From contig DATANR010000387.1 in the NCBI GenBank assembly GCA_036266155.1, forward strand, positions 1 through 8,712: a DNA stretch of 8,712 nt, given 5' to 3'. A program made the translations under genes and the position numbers. This DNA comes from SIAJ01 sp036266155 (GTDB lineage: Bacteria > Planctomycetota > Planctomycetia > Gemmatales > Gemmataceae). Positions 1-6,959 of this stretch are shown here, piece after piece. Under the pieces are notes generated by a model. It was not told the DNA's origin. It searched no databases and worked only from the letters and a program-made list of their open reading frames with translations. Position 1 is the first letter of the stretch. Each line of letters opens with the position of its first letter.

Positions 1-1407
1 GTGCGTTATCACAGCGGAAAAGCCGTGAGCCTGTTGAATGTCGGCAAACATTTTCTGATGTAGCGGGGACCGACCATCGTACTGACAATAGTCGTTGAAA
101 TAATACGCCTTATGGGCCGCCGACACTAAATCTGGATAAACGCTGAAACACGGACCTTCGTCGGGCAGAGCGGCCAGAGTGCCAACGATTTCTTCCAGGT
201 ATGGCCGCGATTGCCAACGGTATCGCTCACCATTGGCGTTTCTTGCAAGCGAAAACATGCCCGTAAACAGGAGCAAGACAACGAGACCGAAATAGCGACG
301 AGTCCAAGCTGAGCTGGTCCGAGCGGCCTCGCCAGCCCATAGTAAGGCAACCAAGATCGACACGGCGGCGCAAGGTTCGAGCCAATAGTTGATGTTCGCG
401 CCCATTCGCGAGCACGTGACTAGACTCAACGAGGCAGATGCGGCCAAAAACAAACCGATTTCTTGCACAAGAACATGGTCGTGTCGCCGCACTTTCAACG
501 ATGCGCCATCTTCCGGCAGTCTTTTAGAGCGGTCGTCAAGGCGTCGACCAAGTCGGTTGTGCACTAGCCACGCCAATGCAGCCACAGTCACAATGACCGA
601 CGGCGCAAGCACGAGCTTTTGAACTTGACCCCACATGATCGCTAGGCTCTTATCCACCTGTGATGCCAAAACGAAATTCTGCCAAATGTAACCGCCCGCA
701 GAAGTGGAATTCAGATACCAGATCGAGAGGCACAACAGACCTACGAAGCCAGCACCATACCAAGCGAGAGCACAATAAAACCCATTGCGCCAATACCAGT
801 GAGCGACGATCGCGATAGGTACAATCGCCGTCTGTCGACATAAAACTCCGGCGACAAAGAGCGTGGCCACGAGGAGTGCCGACGAGGCATTGGGGCTCGA
901 ATCTCCGAGCGCGACCGTAATTCCCAACATCGTCAGTCCCAGCGCGACGAAGTCAGGCTTTTGCACTCCAAGCCAAGCGTGAACGGGAGTCAGTGACAAG
1001 AAGCAGACAACCGCCAGAATCGTGGCACAGCGGTCGCCCGTCGCCCGACGGGTGATTGCCCCAATGCAAAACACGGCCAAGGCAGTGGCGGCAACAGAAA
1101 TCGATCGCCCCCACCAAAAGTGGTCGCCAAATTGGTTCAGGCCAATTCCGATCAGGAGATAATAAAGCGGGCCGTATGGAGCCATGACATACGGAGGCTG
1201 TTCGGCTCTTGAGCGAGCGTAGGGATTGACGCCTTCGGCCGTCAGTTTTGCCGGTGCCCATACATGGCCTTCATAATGGCCCGAGTCGTAAGGGAACAAG
1301 ATTCGTGAAACTGCGACGCCAAAAAACAGCAGCGCAAGGGCTATCACACCTGCAAGGATGGCCTTGTTAGTGACCTTTTCCTCAATCAGTTTTTGTGCCC
1401 AAGCCAT
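1..1407 (-). CDS. Partial GT-C/GT39-like membrane glycosyltransferase (3' end outside window)
   Basis: One uninterrupted frame runs from ATG 1407-1405 to base 1: 469 codons with no stop, so the C-terminus is cut off by the window edge. The protein has about ten hydrophobic segments (roughly residues 17-37, 102-118, 127-140, 152-168, 177-200, 212-231, 267-283, 315-332, 345-360, 370-386), then a soluble tail. An acidic residue lies in the first extracytoplasmic loop (FPYDSGHYEG, D41), followed by NPY at 61-63, YGPLYYLL at 78-85 and GANINYWLEP at 336-345. This pattern is usual in lipid-linked-sugar GT-C enzymes (GT39/ArnT-like), which transfer sugars outside the inner membrane. The donor and acceptor are not predictable. 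It follows the GT4 gene in the same direction by 71 nt and probably shares its transcript. An in-frame ATG at 1518 inside the GT4 gene would add 37 residues that lack hydrophobic character. Neither start has a good ribosome site, and I prefer 1407. GC is visibly lower than in the neighbouring genes. Confidence 0.85.
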   Translation of the reverse strand, partial: MAWAQKLIEEKVTNKAILAGVIALALLFFGVAVSRILFPYDSGHYEGHVWAPAKLTAEGVNPYARSRAEQPPYVMAPYGPLYYLLIGIGLNQFGDHFWWGRSISVAATALAVFCIGAITRRATGDRCATILAVVCFLSLTPVHAWLGVQKPDFVALGLTMLGITVALGDSSPNASSALLVATLFVAGVLCRQTAIVPIAIVAHWYWRNGFYCALAWYGAGFVGLLCLSIWYLNSTSAGGYIWQNFVLASQVDKSLAIMWGQVQKLVLAPSVIVTVAALAWLVHNRLGRRLDDRSKRLPEDGASLKVRRHDHVLVQEIGLFLAASASLSLVTCSRMGANINYWLEPCAAVSILVALLWAGEAARTSSAWTRRYFGLVVLLLFTGMFSLARNANGERYRWQSRPYLEEIVGTLAALPDEGPCFSVYPDLVSAAHKAYYFNDYCQYDGRSPLHQKMFADIQQAHGFSAVITH

Positions 1408-1478
1408 GCGATTACCAACACTCAGTTCCTTGGCACAGTTACCGATTACCACAGCACGCTGGTGCCCGATCAAATTGG

Positions 1479-2831
1479 TCAAATAGCCGGTATCGAAACC
1501 CGTGCGTAAGGAGACCATTTTTGAGTTCGGCTTGTGGATGTCTGATTGCTTCCCAGATTGCTTAAATCAAGTAGCTCCGCATACAGTTCGGCCATGTCGT
1601 CGAGCAACCGATCCTTCGAATACTGTTCGGTCACAAACGCCAGTCCGCGCGCGCCGAGGGTCCGCCGCAGGCTGGAATCATCGACGAGCCGGGCCAGACC
1701 ACGGGCGAAGGCGTCGGCATCGCCCGAGCGCACCAACAGGCCGCGCTGGCAGACGGCAAAGCCATCACCGACTTCTCCGGACGCACCCAGGAGGTCGCTC
1801 ACCCCGCCGACATCGGTTGCAATCGCCGGCCGGGCGTTCGCCATGCCCTCGATGAGCGTCAGCGGCGTCCCCTCGTTCTTGGAGGTGAGCGCCACCACAT
1901 CAAGACCGGGGTAAAAGACTTCCGGGTCGTCGCGCATACCCAGGAAGTTGACCACGCCCGTGAGATTCAATTCGCGTGCTTTCTGCTCGAGCGCGCCGCG
2001 GAGGTGACCGTCGCCGACGATCACGAAACGCACGCGCTGCCCCGCCGACCCAACCACCGCCCGATAGCGCGCGGCCACTTCAAGAAACAGTGCGTGATCC
2101 TTGATCTCGGTCAGCCGGCCGACGATGCCGACCAGAACGTCGTTTTCCCGGGCGCCCAGTTCAGCTCGCAGTTGCGCCGGGCGCTCGGCCCAGCGGGCGT
2201 AGGCGCTCAAGTCGAGTCCCAAAGGGATAACGGCAAATTGGTCGGCACGACCGACCCGGTAGGTGTCCTGGATCTCGTCGCGCAGCTTGGGGCTGATGGC
2301 CACGATGCGGTCGGTCGCCAAGCGGGCCAGCAGCCGCTCCACCGTGAGGAACGCCCACGTTTTCAACCGGCCGTAGTAGCTGTGAAAGATGTGCCCATGG
2401 AAGGTATGAACGACGCGCACGCGCCGGGGCCGGCCAATGAGCGTGCCCCAGGTCGCCCAGCGATAGAGCCAGGCCGCGGCACGGCCGACGGCGCCTGCCT
2501 TGGCGGCATGGGTATGCACGATCCGGGGCCGCGTCGCTTGCAGGAGCCGAAAGAGCTTCCAGACGGTGACGAGGTCCTTGGGCGAAATCTCGCGGCTCAT
2601 CTCGGTCAAGTACAGCGGCGCAACGCCCTGAGCCTCGACGAAGGGGCGCATGTCCGCCTCGCCGGTCGGCACGCGGCCGGCAACCAACAAGGTCCAATAG
2701 CCCTTGGATTCCAGTCCGGCCGAGAGCCAGGCGACGTGGCGTGCGATGCCGCCAACGTTGAGCCGGGAGTTGATCCGGACCACGTCGACAGGGGACGGTC
2801 GCTTCGGCAATGCTTGGGCAATCGCCGTCAT
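1479..2831 (-). CDS. GT4-family (GT-B fold) glycosyltransferase of a polysaccharide cluster
   Basis: The product is 450 residues from ATG 2831-2829. A TTG at 2846-2844 would add five residues; neither start has a clear Shine-Dalgarno site, so ATG is preferred. The N-terminal Rossmann half has the glycine loop NVGGIARH (25-32), the HTHAAKAGAVGR motif (106-117) and HTFHGHIFH (142-150). The C-terminal half has GIVGRLTEIKDH (235-246), FVIVGDGHLRG (269-279) and the GT4 nucleotide-sugar-binding EX7E motif, E320 to E328, in NEGTPLTLIEGM. These features support a retaining, cytoplasmic transferase that adds a sugar to a lipid-linked intermediate of an exopolysaccharide or O-antigen-like glycan; its sugar specificity cannot be read. 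It lies downstream of the dehydrogenase gene and upstream of the membrane glycosyltransferase. Its last ~29 residues, after AELYAELL, look like an unrelated tail encoded in lower-GC DNA, so the native C-terminus may have been replaced. Confidence 0.93.
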   Translation of the reverse strand: MTAIAQALPKRPSPVDVVRINSRLNVGGIARHVAWLSAGLESKGYWTLLVAGRVPTGEADMRPFVEAQGVAPLYLTEMSREISPKDLVTVWKLFRLLQATRPRIVHTHAAKAGAVGRAAAWLYRWATWGTLIGRPRRVRVVHTFHGHIFHSYYGRLKTWAFLTVERLLARLATDRIVAISPKLRDEIQDTYRVGRADQFAVIPLGLDLSAYARWAERPAQLRAELGARENDVLVGIVGRLTEIKDHALFLEVAARYRAVVGSAGQRVRFVIVGDGHLRGALEQKARELNLTGVVNFLGMRDDPEVFYPGLDVVALTSKNEGTPLTLIEGMANARPAIATDVGGVSDLLGASGEVGDGFAVCQRGLLVRSGDADAFARGLARLVDDSSLRRTLGARGLAFVTEQYSKDRLLDDMAELYAELLDLSNLGSNQTSTSRTQKWSPYARVSIPAI

Positions 2832-3002
2832 GTTCGGGCGTACCAACTCGTAGGGGTCGAGCCTGGATGCAAACGCCGACCGAAACTAATGCATGGGCGC
2901 GAGTCAACCACTGGCAGGAGAGCTAACCACTCAGACGAGAAAAACGTTAACAAGTTCCTCATCTCGACAAAAAGCTTACGGAGAAGGCACATCTGACGCA
3001 GA

Positions 3003-3020
3003 CGGCAAGGTCACTTGCCG
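3003..3020 (-). terminator. Hairpin just downstream of the dehydrogenase stop
   Basis: CGGCAAG and CTTGCCG form a perfect 7-bp stem with a 4-nt loop, starting about 10 nt past the dehydrogenase stop codon on the minus strand. No T-run follows, so this is not a canonical intrinsic terminator. It may protect the 3' end, pause polymerase or reduce read-through into the GT4 gene. The rest of the 199-nt gap (2832-3030) is relatively AT-rich around 2935-2985. I found no convincing promoter or small gene there. Confidence 0.35.
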
Positions 3021-3030
3021 ATGCAACTCA

Positions 3031-4410
3031 TTACGCCCGCACGATTTTCGTCCGGTTGCGCGTGACACCGCGGGTCGCGTTCCGCGTATCGACAACGAGG
3101 GGCGCATTGTCGACGATCATGTCCCAATCGTACGCCGAATGCTCGGTCGCCACCAGGACGCAGTCTTGTGCCCGTAGCGTGTCGGGCGTGAGCGGCTGAC
3201 TGATTTGATCGAAGTCGGGCTGGTGCCGCACCAGCGGCAGGCGCGGAATGTGCGGATCGTTGTAAGTGACGATGGCGCCCCGATGTTCGAGCAATTCCAT
3301 CAATTCGAAGCCAGGCGATTCGCGCGCATCATCAACGTCCTTCTTGTAAGCCATGCCCAGGATCAGCACCCGGCTCCCCTTGACCGGCTTGGAGCGGTCG
3401 TTCAGGGCCTCGGCCACCTTGGACACTACATAGGCGGGCATGGCGGTGTTCACCTCGCCGGCGAGCTCGATGAAGCGGGTGCTCGAACCATGCTTGCGCG
3501 CCACCCAGGTGAGATAAAATGGGTCAATCGGGATGCAGTGCCCACCGAGTCCGGGGCCGGGATAAAACGCCTGGAACCCGAACGGCTTGGTCTTGGCCGC
3601 GTCGATCACTTCCCAGACGTCGATGCCCATCCGGTCGTACAGCACTTTCAGTTCGTTGACGAGCGCGATATTGACAGCCCGGTAGGTGTTTTCTAGGATC
3701 TTGCACGCTTCGGCGACCTCGGGTGTCGAGACGCGGACGACCTTGGCCACGGCCGAGGCATATAACTCGGCTGCGAGTTCGAGGCTCTGCGGATCGAGCC
3801 CGCCCACGACCTTGGGGATCGACGGCGCCGAGAAGTCCGGGTTGCCCGGGTCTTCGCGTTCGGGGCTGTAAGCGAGAAAAAAGTCCGCGCCAGCCCGTAA
3901 GCCGGACGCTTCCAGGATCGGCCGGACGACATCGCGTGTGGTGCCGGGATAGGTTGTGCTTTCCAGCACCACCAGCTGACCCCGACGGAGAACCGCCGCC
4001 GCCGCCCGCGCGGAGGCCTCCACGAATGACAGGTCCGGTTCGCGCGCGTCGGTGAGCGGTGTCGGAACGCACACGAGAATCGCGTCGGCCTCGCTCAAGC
4101 GCGTGAATTCAGTTGTCGCCTCAAAGCGTCGCGCACGCATGGCGCGGACTGAATCCGCCGAGATGTGCTTAATGTAGCTTTCGCCACGGGTCAGCCGCGC
4201 CACCTTGAGTGCGTCGGTATCGAAGCCCAGGACGGCGAAGCCGCGATCGGTGAAAGCCCGAGCCAACGGCAGGCCGACATAGCCGAGGCCAATGATCCCC
4301 ACGGTGGCCTGACGGCTGCGAACACGGCCGAGCAGACTCTCGAACAAGGCCCCGGCGTCGGCCGAGTGGTTCGGTTCGACCGGATTGGCGTTAACGGCGC
4401 GGCGAATCAT
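3031..4410 (-). CDS. wbpA: UDP-N-acetyl-D-glucosamine 6-dehydrogenase (WbpA type)
   Basis: This 459-residue nucleotide-sugar 6-dehydrogenase belongs to the UDP-glucose/GDP-mannose dehydrogenase family. It oxidises C6 of a UDP-HexNAc to the uronic acid in two NAD+-dependent steps in the cytoplasm. After a ~35-residue leader, the NAD-binding Rossmann motif GLGYVGLP lies at 41-48. The family motif ESTTYPGTT is at 150-158 and YSPEREDPGN at 181-190, the latter resembling the WbpA branch. The catalytic set is K237 and N241 (KILEN) and the nucleophile C292 in GPGLGGHCIPIDPF. The C-terminal UDP-binding domain includes GMAYKKDVDDARESP at 352-366. Length is near the usual 425-460. UDP-ManNAc (WecC) or Vi-antigen (TviB) dehydrogenase activity is possible, so the exact substrate is an inference from motif similarity. 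It is the first gene of the minus-strand sugar cluster, and its start ATG at 4410 lacks a Shine-Dalgarno site. A structured leader lies upstream. Confidence 0.92.
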   Translation of the reverse strand: MIRRAVNANPVEPNHSADAGALFESLLGRVRSRQATVGIIGLGYVGLPLARAFTDRGFAVLGFDTDALKVARLTRGESYIKHISADSVRAMRARRFEATTEFTRLSEADAILVCVPTPLTDAREPDLSFVEASARAAAAVLRRGQLVVLESTTYPGTTRDVVRPILEASGLRAGADFFLAYSPEREDPGNPDFSAPSIPKVVGGLDPQSLELAAELYASAVAKVVRVSTPEVAEACKILENTYRAVNIALVNELKVLYDRMGIDVWEVIDAAKTKPFGFQAFYPGPGLGGHCIPIDPFYLTWVARKHGSSTRFIELAGEVNTAMPAYVVSKVAEALNDRSKPVKGSRVLILGMAYKKDVDDARESPGFELMELLEHRGAIVTYNDPHIPRLPLVRHQPDFDQISQPLTPDTLRAQDCVLVATEHSAYDWDMIVDNAPLVVDTRNATRGVTRNRTKIVRA

Positions 4411-4563
4411 GATGGGGCGGACATAGGAAGCGGTTGAAAAGCACTAAGGAACGAATGCCCGGCCGGCGCTGGCCAAACGGCCCAGTACGGCACCACACAC
4501 AAGTCTGGTCGACAGAATGGCCCGGCCGGGGGGTGTGAAGGCGGAGCGGCCAGGTTAGGGCGG

Positions 4564-4592
4564 AAAAATAGCGCGGAGACCAACGCTCCGCG
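4564..4592 (-). terminator. Intrinsic-type terminator in the dehydrogenase leader
   Basis: On the minus strand CGCGGAG (4592-4586), a 7-nt loop and CTCCGCG (4578-4572) form a perfect GC-rich 7-bp stem. CTA and then TTTTT (4568-4564) follow. This is the expected layout of a rho-independent terminator, although the T-run starts three bases after the stem and is only five long. It lies 154 nt before the dehydrogenase start codon, in the sense orientation, so it would terminate transcripts that would otherwise enter the gene. Confidence 0.55.
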
Positions 4593-4727
4593 ATCCTCAT
4601 GTCGAAATCAACGTGCGATGAGGGCCCAAAGAAAGGCCGCCGGCGCGCAGATTCGCCATAAGTGGGTCGGGCTGGAAATCCATCCTTGGGAGAGGCTGGC
4701 GAGTCGGTGCGAATCCTGTCGCGGTAT
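4564..4727 (-). ncRNA. Candidate structured leader or small RNA upstream of the dehydrogenase gene
   Basis: The proposed transcript starts near 4727, just below a promoter-like pair, and ends at the T-run of a GC hairpin, giving about 165 nt. Within it, GATTCGC (4715-4709 on the minus strand) pairs perfectly with GCGAATC (4656-4650), closing a ~52-nt domain. A second stem pairs CCTCAT (minus 4623-4618) with ATGAGG (4600-4595) around a 17-nt loop. The terminator hairpin follows two bases later. The region encodes no plausible protein. It could be an attenuator leader controlling the polysaccharide genes or a free-standing small RNA. I recognised no known riboswitch core, including no c-di-GMP consensus. 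Support is structural only. Confidence 0.35.
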
Positions 4728-4733
4728 GGACTG

Positions 4734-4762
4734 AATTTACGCGTTGCGCGCTGAACGGTCAA
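4734..4762 (-). promoter_or_regulatory. Sigma-70-like promoter driving the dehydrogenase leader
   Basis: On the minus strand TTGACC (4762-4757) matches 5 of 6 bases of the -35 consensus. After exactly 17 bases, TAAATT (4739-4734) matches 4 of 6 of the -10 consensus. AT-rich sequence lies just upstream, around 4763-4795. The predicted transcription start is near 4727. This is the best promoter-like pair I found in the window, and its orientation fits the polysaccharide genes. Confidence 0.45.
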
Positions 4763-5165
4763 TGTTTTCCTTAATGATTCATGGGGCAATCTAAGGGAGT
4801 TTTCCGGAATGCGTCGACGACGACGATCCCGCCGGTTGTGCGGGCATTGCCGTAGACTTCCGACCACAAAGAGGTTGCATTTCGGGCAGTCGAAGAGCGC
4901 GGCCGGTGGGACGCTCGCAAGTCATCCTCAAGCAAGGGTCATTTACGTTCGCAAAAAAAGTCGCTGTGGAGGCACAGGACCGTGCCGCCATCGTGGTTCG
5001 GCCCAATCATCGGGTTGGGCGCTCTCCGCAACAAACAGCCTGCCGATCGTTTGACTCCCACTACTGAGCGTGGGCCGTCGGTGGGATGGCAGTTCCCCGA
5101 GGCGCGCGTGGAGAACGCGCTCTCGATCGGTCATACGATGACATTGGCGTGCCTGCAACCGAACC

Positions 5166-5213
5166 GGAGCGTTGTCCACCGGCAGGCGCCGGAGGCGCGA
5201 GTTGCTACGCTCC
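5166..5213. repeat. Nested inverted repeat, possible dispersed intergenic element
   Basis: GGAGCG (5166-5171) pairs with CGCTCC (5208-5213). Inside it, CCGGC (5179-5183) pairs with GCCGG (5188-5192) around a 4-nt loop. The nested layout in non-coding DNA resembles a short dispersed palindromic repeat. Only one copy is present in this window, so its repetitive nature is not shown. Confidence 0.3.
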
Positions 5214-5430
5214 ACCGTCGAGGAATCCCATTGGCGCACCGAGCCCATGCGCGCCCGGTTGCGACCATCTCCACTCATCGGGCATGTATTGCCTCCGCGC
5301 TAAGCCAAGGGAATTCCGGGTGGCTCAACCACTCGACGTCACTACTCACATTGAGCATACAAAATACTGCAAGGTACAACCCCCTCTCAGGTATCTGCCT
5401 GGTAGGCGATTCGAAGGTTCTCCATTCTCC

Positions 5431-5436
5431 AAGGTG
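5431..5436 (+). promoter_or_regulatory. Ribosome binding site of the beta-propeller gene
   Basis: AAGGTG lies five bases before ATG 5442 and is a fair Shine-Dalgarno match. It supports this start, which also gives a complete signal peptide. Confidence 0.55.
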
Positions 5437-5441
5437 ACCTC

Positions 5442-6884
5442 ATGTCAAGGACTATCGCGTCCGTGGTTTTGCTGACGCTGGCGACCGTTGGGGTCGCGGC
5501 CGACAAGTCGCTGGTTTGGCCGCAGTTTCGCGGGCCGGGTGGGTCCGGGATTGCGGAGGATCAGAAGCCGCCCGTGGAGTTTGGGCCGGATAAGAACGTC
5601 AAATGGAAGGTGCCGGCGCCGGGTGGGTTGTCGTCGCCGATCGTGGCGGGCGATCTGCTCGTGTTCACGGCGTTCGACGGCGGCAAGCTCTATACGGTGG
5701 CGTTCAACCGGGCCGACGGCAAGGAAGCCTGGCGCAAGGAAGCGCCGGCCAAGGAAATCGAAGCCTACTTCAAGGCGGACGGCAGCCCGGCGGCTTCGAC
5801 GCCGGTGACCGACGGCGAGCGCATCGTCTCCTATTTCGGTTCGTGCGGCCTCTGCTGCTACGACCTGACGGGCAAGGAGCTGTGGCGCTACGAGTTGCCG
5901 ATGGCCAAGACCGTGGCCGACTTCGGCACCGGCACGTCGCCCATCCTCGCGGGCGGCACCGTCGTTTTGCTGCGCGACGAGACGAAGGACCCCAAGATCA
6001 TCGCGATCGACCTGGCGACCGGCTCACGCAAATGGGAGAAGCCGCGCAAGTCGATGGCATCGTACAGCACGCCGCTCGTGCTGACGACTGCGGACAGCAC
6101 GCAGATCGTGACGGCCGGCCACGGTCGGTTGATCGCTTACGACGTCAAGAATGGCGACGAGAAATGGACGGTCAACGGCATGCCGTCGAGCCCCTGCACC
6201 ACGCCGATCGCGGCCGATGGCGTCGTCTATTTTGCCGGCTGGGCGCCGGGCGAGCCGGGCGACAAGGAGTTTCAACTGCCGACATTCGACGCCGTGATAA
6301 AGATGACCAATGCCAAGGACAAAGAGTTCTTCACCAAGGCCGAGGCCGAGAAGACGTTCGTCAAGGACTTCTTCGATCCCACCGACGCGAACAAAGATGG
6401 CAAGGTGACGCGCGAGGAATGGGACGCCGTGCTCAAGTTCCTGGCCGAGGGGAAGAACAGCGCCTTCGCCGTCAAGACTGGCGGCGCCGGCGACGTGTCC
6501 GCGACGCACGTGTTGTGGAAGAAGACCAAGGGCTTGCCATACGTGCCGACGGGCATCGTCTACCAGGGCCAGTTCGTAATGGTCAAGGACGGCGGCCTTG
6601 TCAGCGCATACGACGCCAAGTCTGGCAAGGAGATCTACACGCAGGAACGCGAGGCCGCAGCCGGCCGCTACTTCGCGTCGCCGGTTGCCGCGAATGGACA
6701 CATCTATTTGACGGCGCTGGAAGACGGCACGATCACGGTGCTGAAGGCCGGCGCCGACAAGCCGAGCGTCGTGGTCAAGAATCCGAAGCTGGGCGAACGG
6801 GTCGGGGCTACGCCGGCGATCGCGGACGATACGATTTACGTCCGGACCGCCGGGCATTTGTATGCGTTTGCAAACAAGAAGTAG
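5442..6884 (+). CDS. Secreted PQQ-like (BamB-type) beta-propeller protein with inserted EF-hand
   Basis: The product has 480 residues. A signal peptide is evident (hydrophobic residues 4-18, likely cleavage after VAA at 18-20), so the protein is exported. The mature protein opens with WPQFRGPGGSG (26-36), a start common in planctomycete PQQ-like proteins. Repeated propeller strands follow, such as SSPIVAGDLLVF (64-75), TGKELWRYEL (143-152), IIAIDLATGSRKW (186-198), LIAYDVKNGDEKW (230-242), VSAYDAKSGKEI (387-398) and HLYAFANKK (472-480). Between blades, about residues 282-345 form a charged helical insert with one canonical 12-residue EF-hand loop, D315 to E326 (Asp315, Asn317, Asp319, Gly320, Val322, Glu326), likely binding calcium. 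A Cys cluster SCGLCC sits at 134-139. I see no basis for a specific enzymatic reaction; the fold is often a binding scaffold, and real PQQ use is unproven. It converges on the toroid gene. Confidence 0.92.
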   Translation: MSRTIASVVLLTLATVGVAADKSLVWPQFRGPGGSGIAEDQKPPVEFGPDKNVKWKVPAPGGLSSPIVAGDLLVFTAFDGGKLYTVAFNRADGKEAWRKEAPAKEIEAYFKADGSPAASTPVTDGERIVSYFGSCGLCCYDLTGKELWRYELPMAKTVADFGTGTSPILAGGTVVLLRDETKDPKIIAIDLATGSRKWEKPRKSMASYSTPLVLTTADSTQIVTAGHGRLIAYDVKNGDEKWTVNGMPSSPCTTPIAADGVVYFAGWAPGEPGDKEFQLPTFDAVIKMTNAKDKEFFTKAEAEKTFVKDFFDPTDANKDGKVTREEWDAVLKFLAEGKNSAFAVKTGGAGDVSATHVLWKKTKGLPYVPTGIVYQGQFVMVKDGGLVSAYDAKSGKEIYTQEREAAAGRYFASPVAANGHIYLTALEDGTITVLKAGADKPSVVVKNPKLGERVGATPAIADDTIYVRTAGHLYAFANKK

Positions 6885-6890
6885 GCGCTA

Positions 6891-6952
6891 CGTGGCATAA
6901 CATTCCGATGTTGTGCGGCCGGCCCAGCACAAGATCGGAATCTTATGCCACG
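6891..6952. repeat. Twin palindromic repeat units in inverted orientation (REP/BIME-like)
   Basis: Two 26-nt arms (6891-6916 and 6927-6952) flank the 10-nt GC spacer GGCCGGCCCA and are reverse complements except at two positions. Each arm is itself a palindrome with a conserved TCCG loop (CGGA as read on plus for the right arm). Left: GCATAACAT-TCCG-ATGTTGTGC. Right, read on minus: GCATAAGAT-TCCG-ATCTTGTGC. Each is preceded by CGTG. The pair starts 6 nt after the beta-propeller stop and ends 7 nt before the toroid gene's stop, filling the convergent gap. No T-run follows on either strand, so termination would not be of the canonical intrinsic kind. The architecture resembles REP doublets, but family membership needs a genome search. 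Confidence 0.75.
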
Positions 6953-6959
6953 ACGGCGA

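Larger units (their letters stand above)
4763..5441. other. Intergenic region without a convincing gene, rich in small inverted repeats
   Basis: Open frames of up to 151 codons exist here on both strands, but they overlap one another, are rich in Arg, Ser and Pro, and show no family motif. I read them as chance frames in GC-rich DNA. Short perfect inverted repeats occur at 4828-4844 (CCCGC/GCGGG), 5001-5020 (GCCCAA/TTGGGC), 5057-5074 (CCCAC/GTGGG), 5104-5120 (GCGCGT/ACGCGC) and 5166-5213. No tRNA, rRNA or CRISPR was seen. A weak plus-strand promoter guess for the beta-propeller gene is TTGAGC at 5351 with TACAAC 18 bases later. Confidence 0.6.

Noticed and set aside
126..1261. Short open frames at 126-350, 227-415 and 953-1261 (minus) and 389-622 (plus), plus a 650-841 minus frame
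   Set aside because: They overlap a single uninterrupted 469-codon frame on the minus strand with clear membrane-glycosyltransferase features. Those in other frames have no family motifs.
2004..2996. 330-codon plus-strand frame
   Set aside because: It lies antisense to the GT4 gene, whose EX7E and glycine-loop motifs are intact. The frame reads as a GC-rich shadow with no recognisable domain.
4391..4867. 158-codon minus-strand frame covering the dehydrogenase leader
   Set aside because: It overlaps the dehydrogenase start, is Arg/Pro-rich without motifs, and spans the terminator hairpin and promoter-like elements, which argues for non-coding DNA.
5150..5240. tRNA-like look of a GGTTCGG stretch on the minus strand
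   Set aside because: I could not form an acceptor, D, anticodon and T-arm set with the right spacing. Only the nested repeat stems hold.
4809..5475. Overlapping plus and minus frames of 71-151 codons in the spacer before the beta-propeller gene
   Set aside because: Several frames overlap on both strands with unusual Arg/Ser/Pro content and no motif. None has a good ribosome site or a homology-like pattern.
6891..6952. Treating the long inverted repeat as an ordinary bidirectional intrinsic terminator
   Set aside because: No T-run follows on either strand, and the two mismatches disrupt the long stem while preserving the short ones, so a paired-repeat reading fits better.
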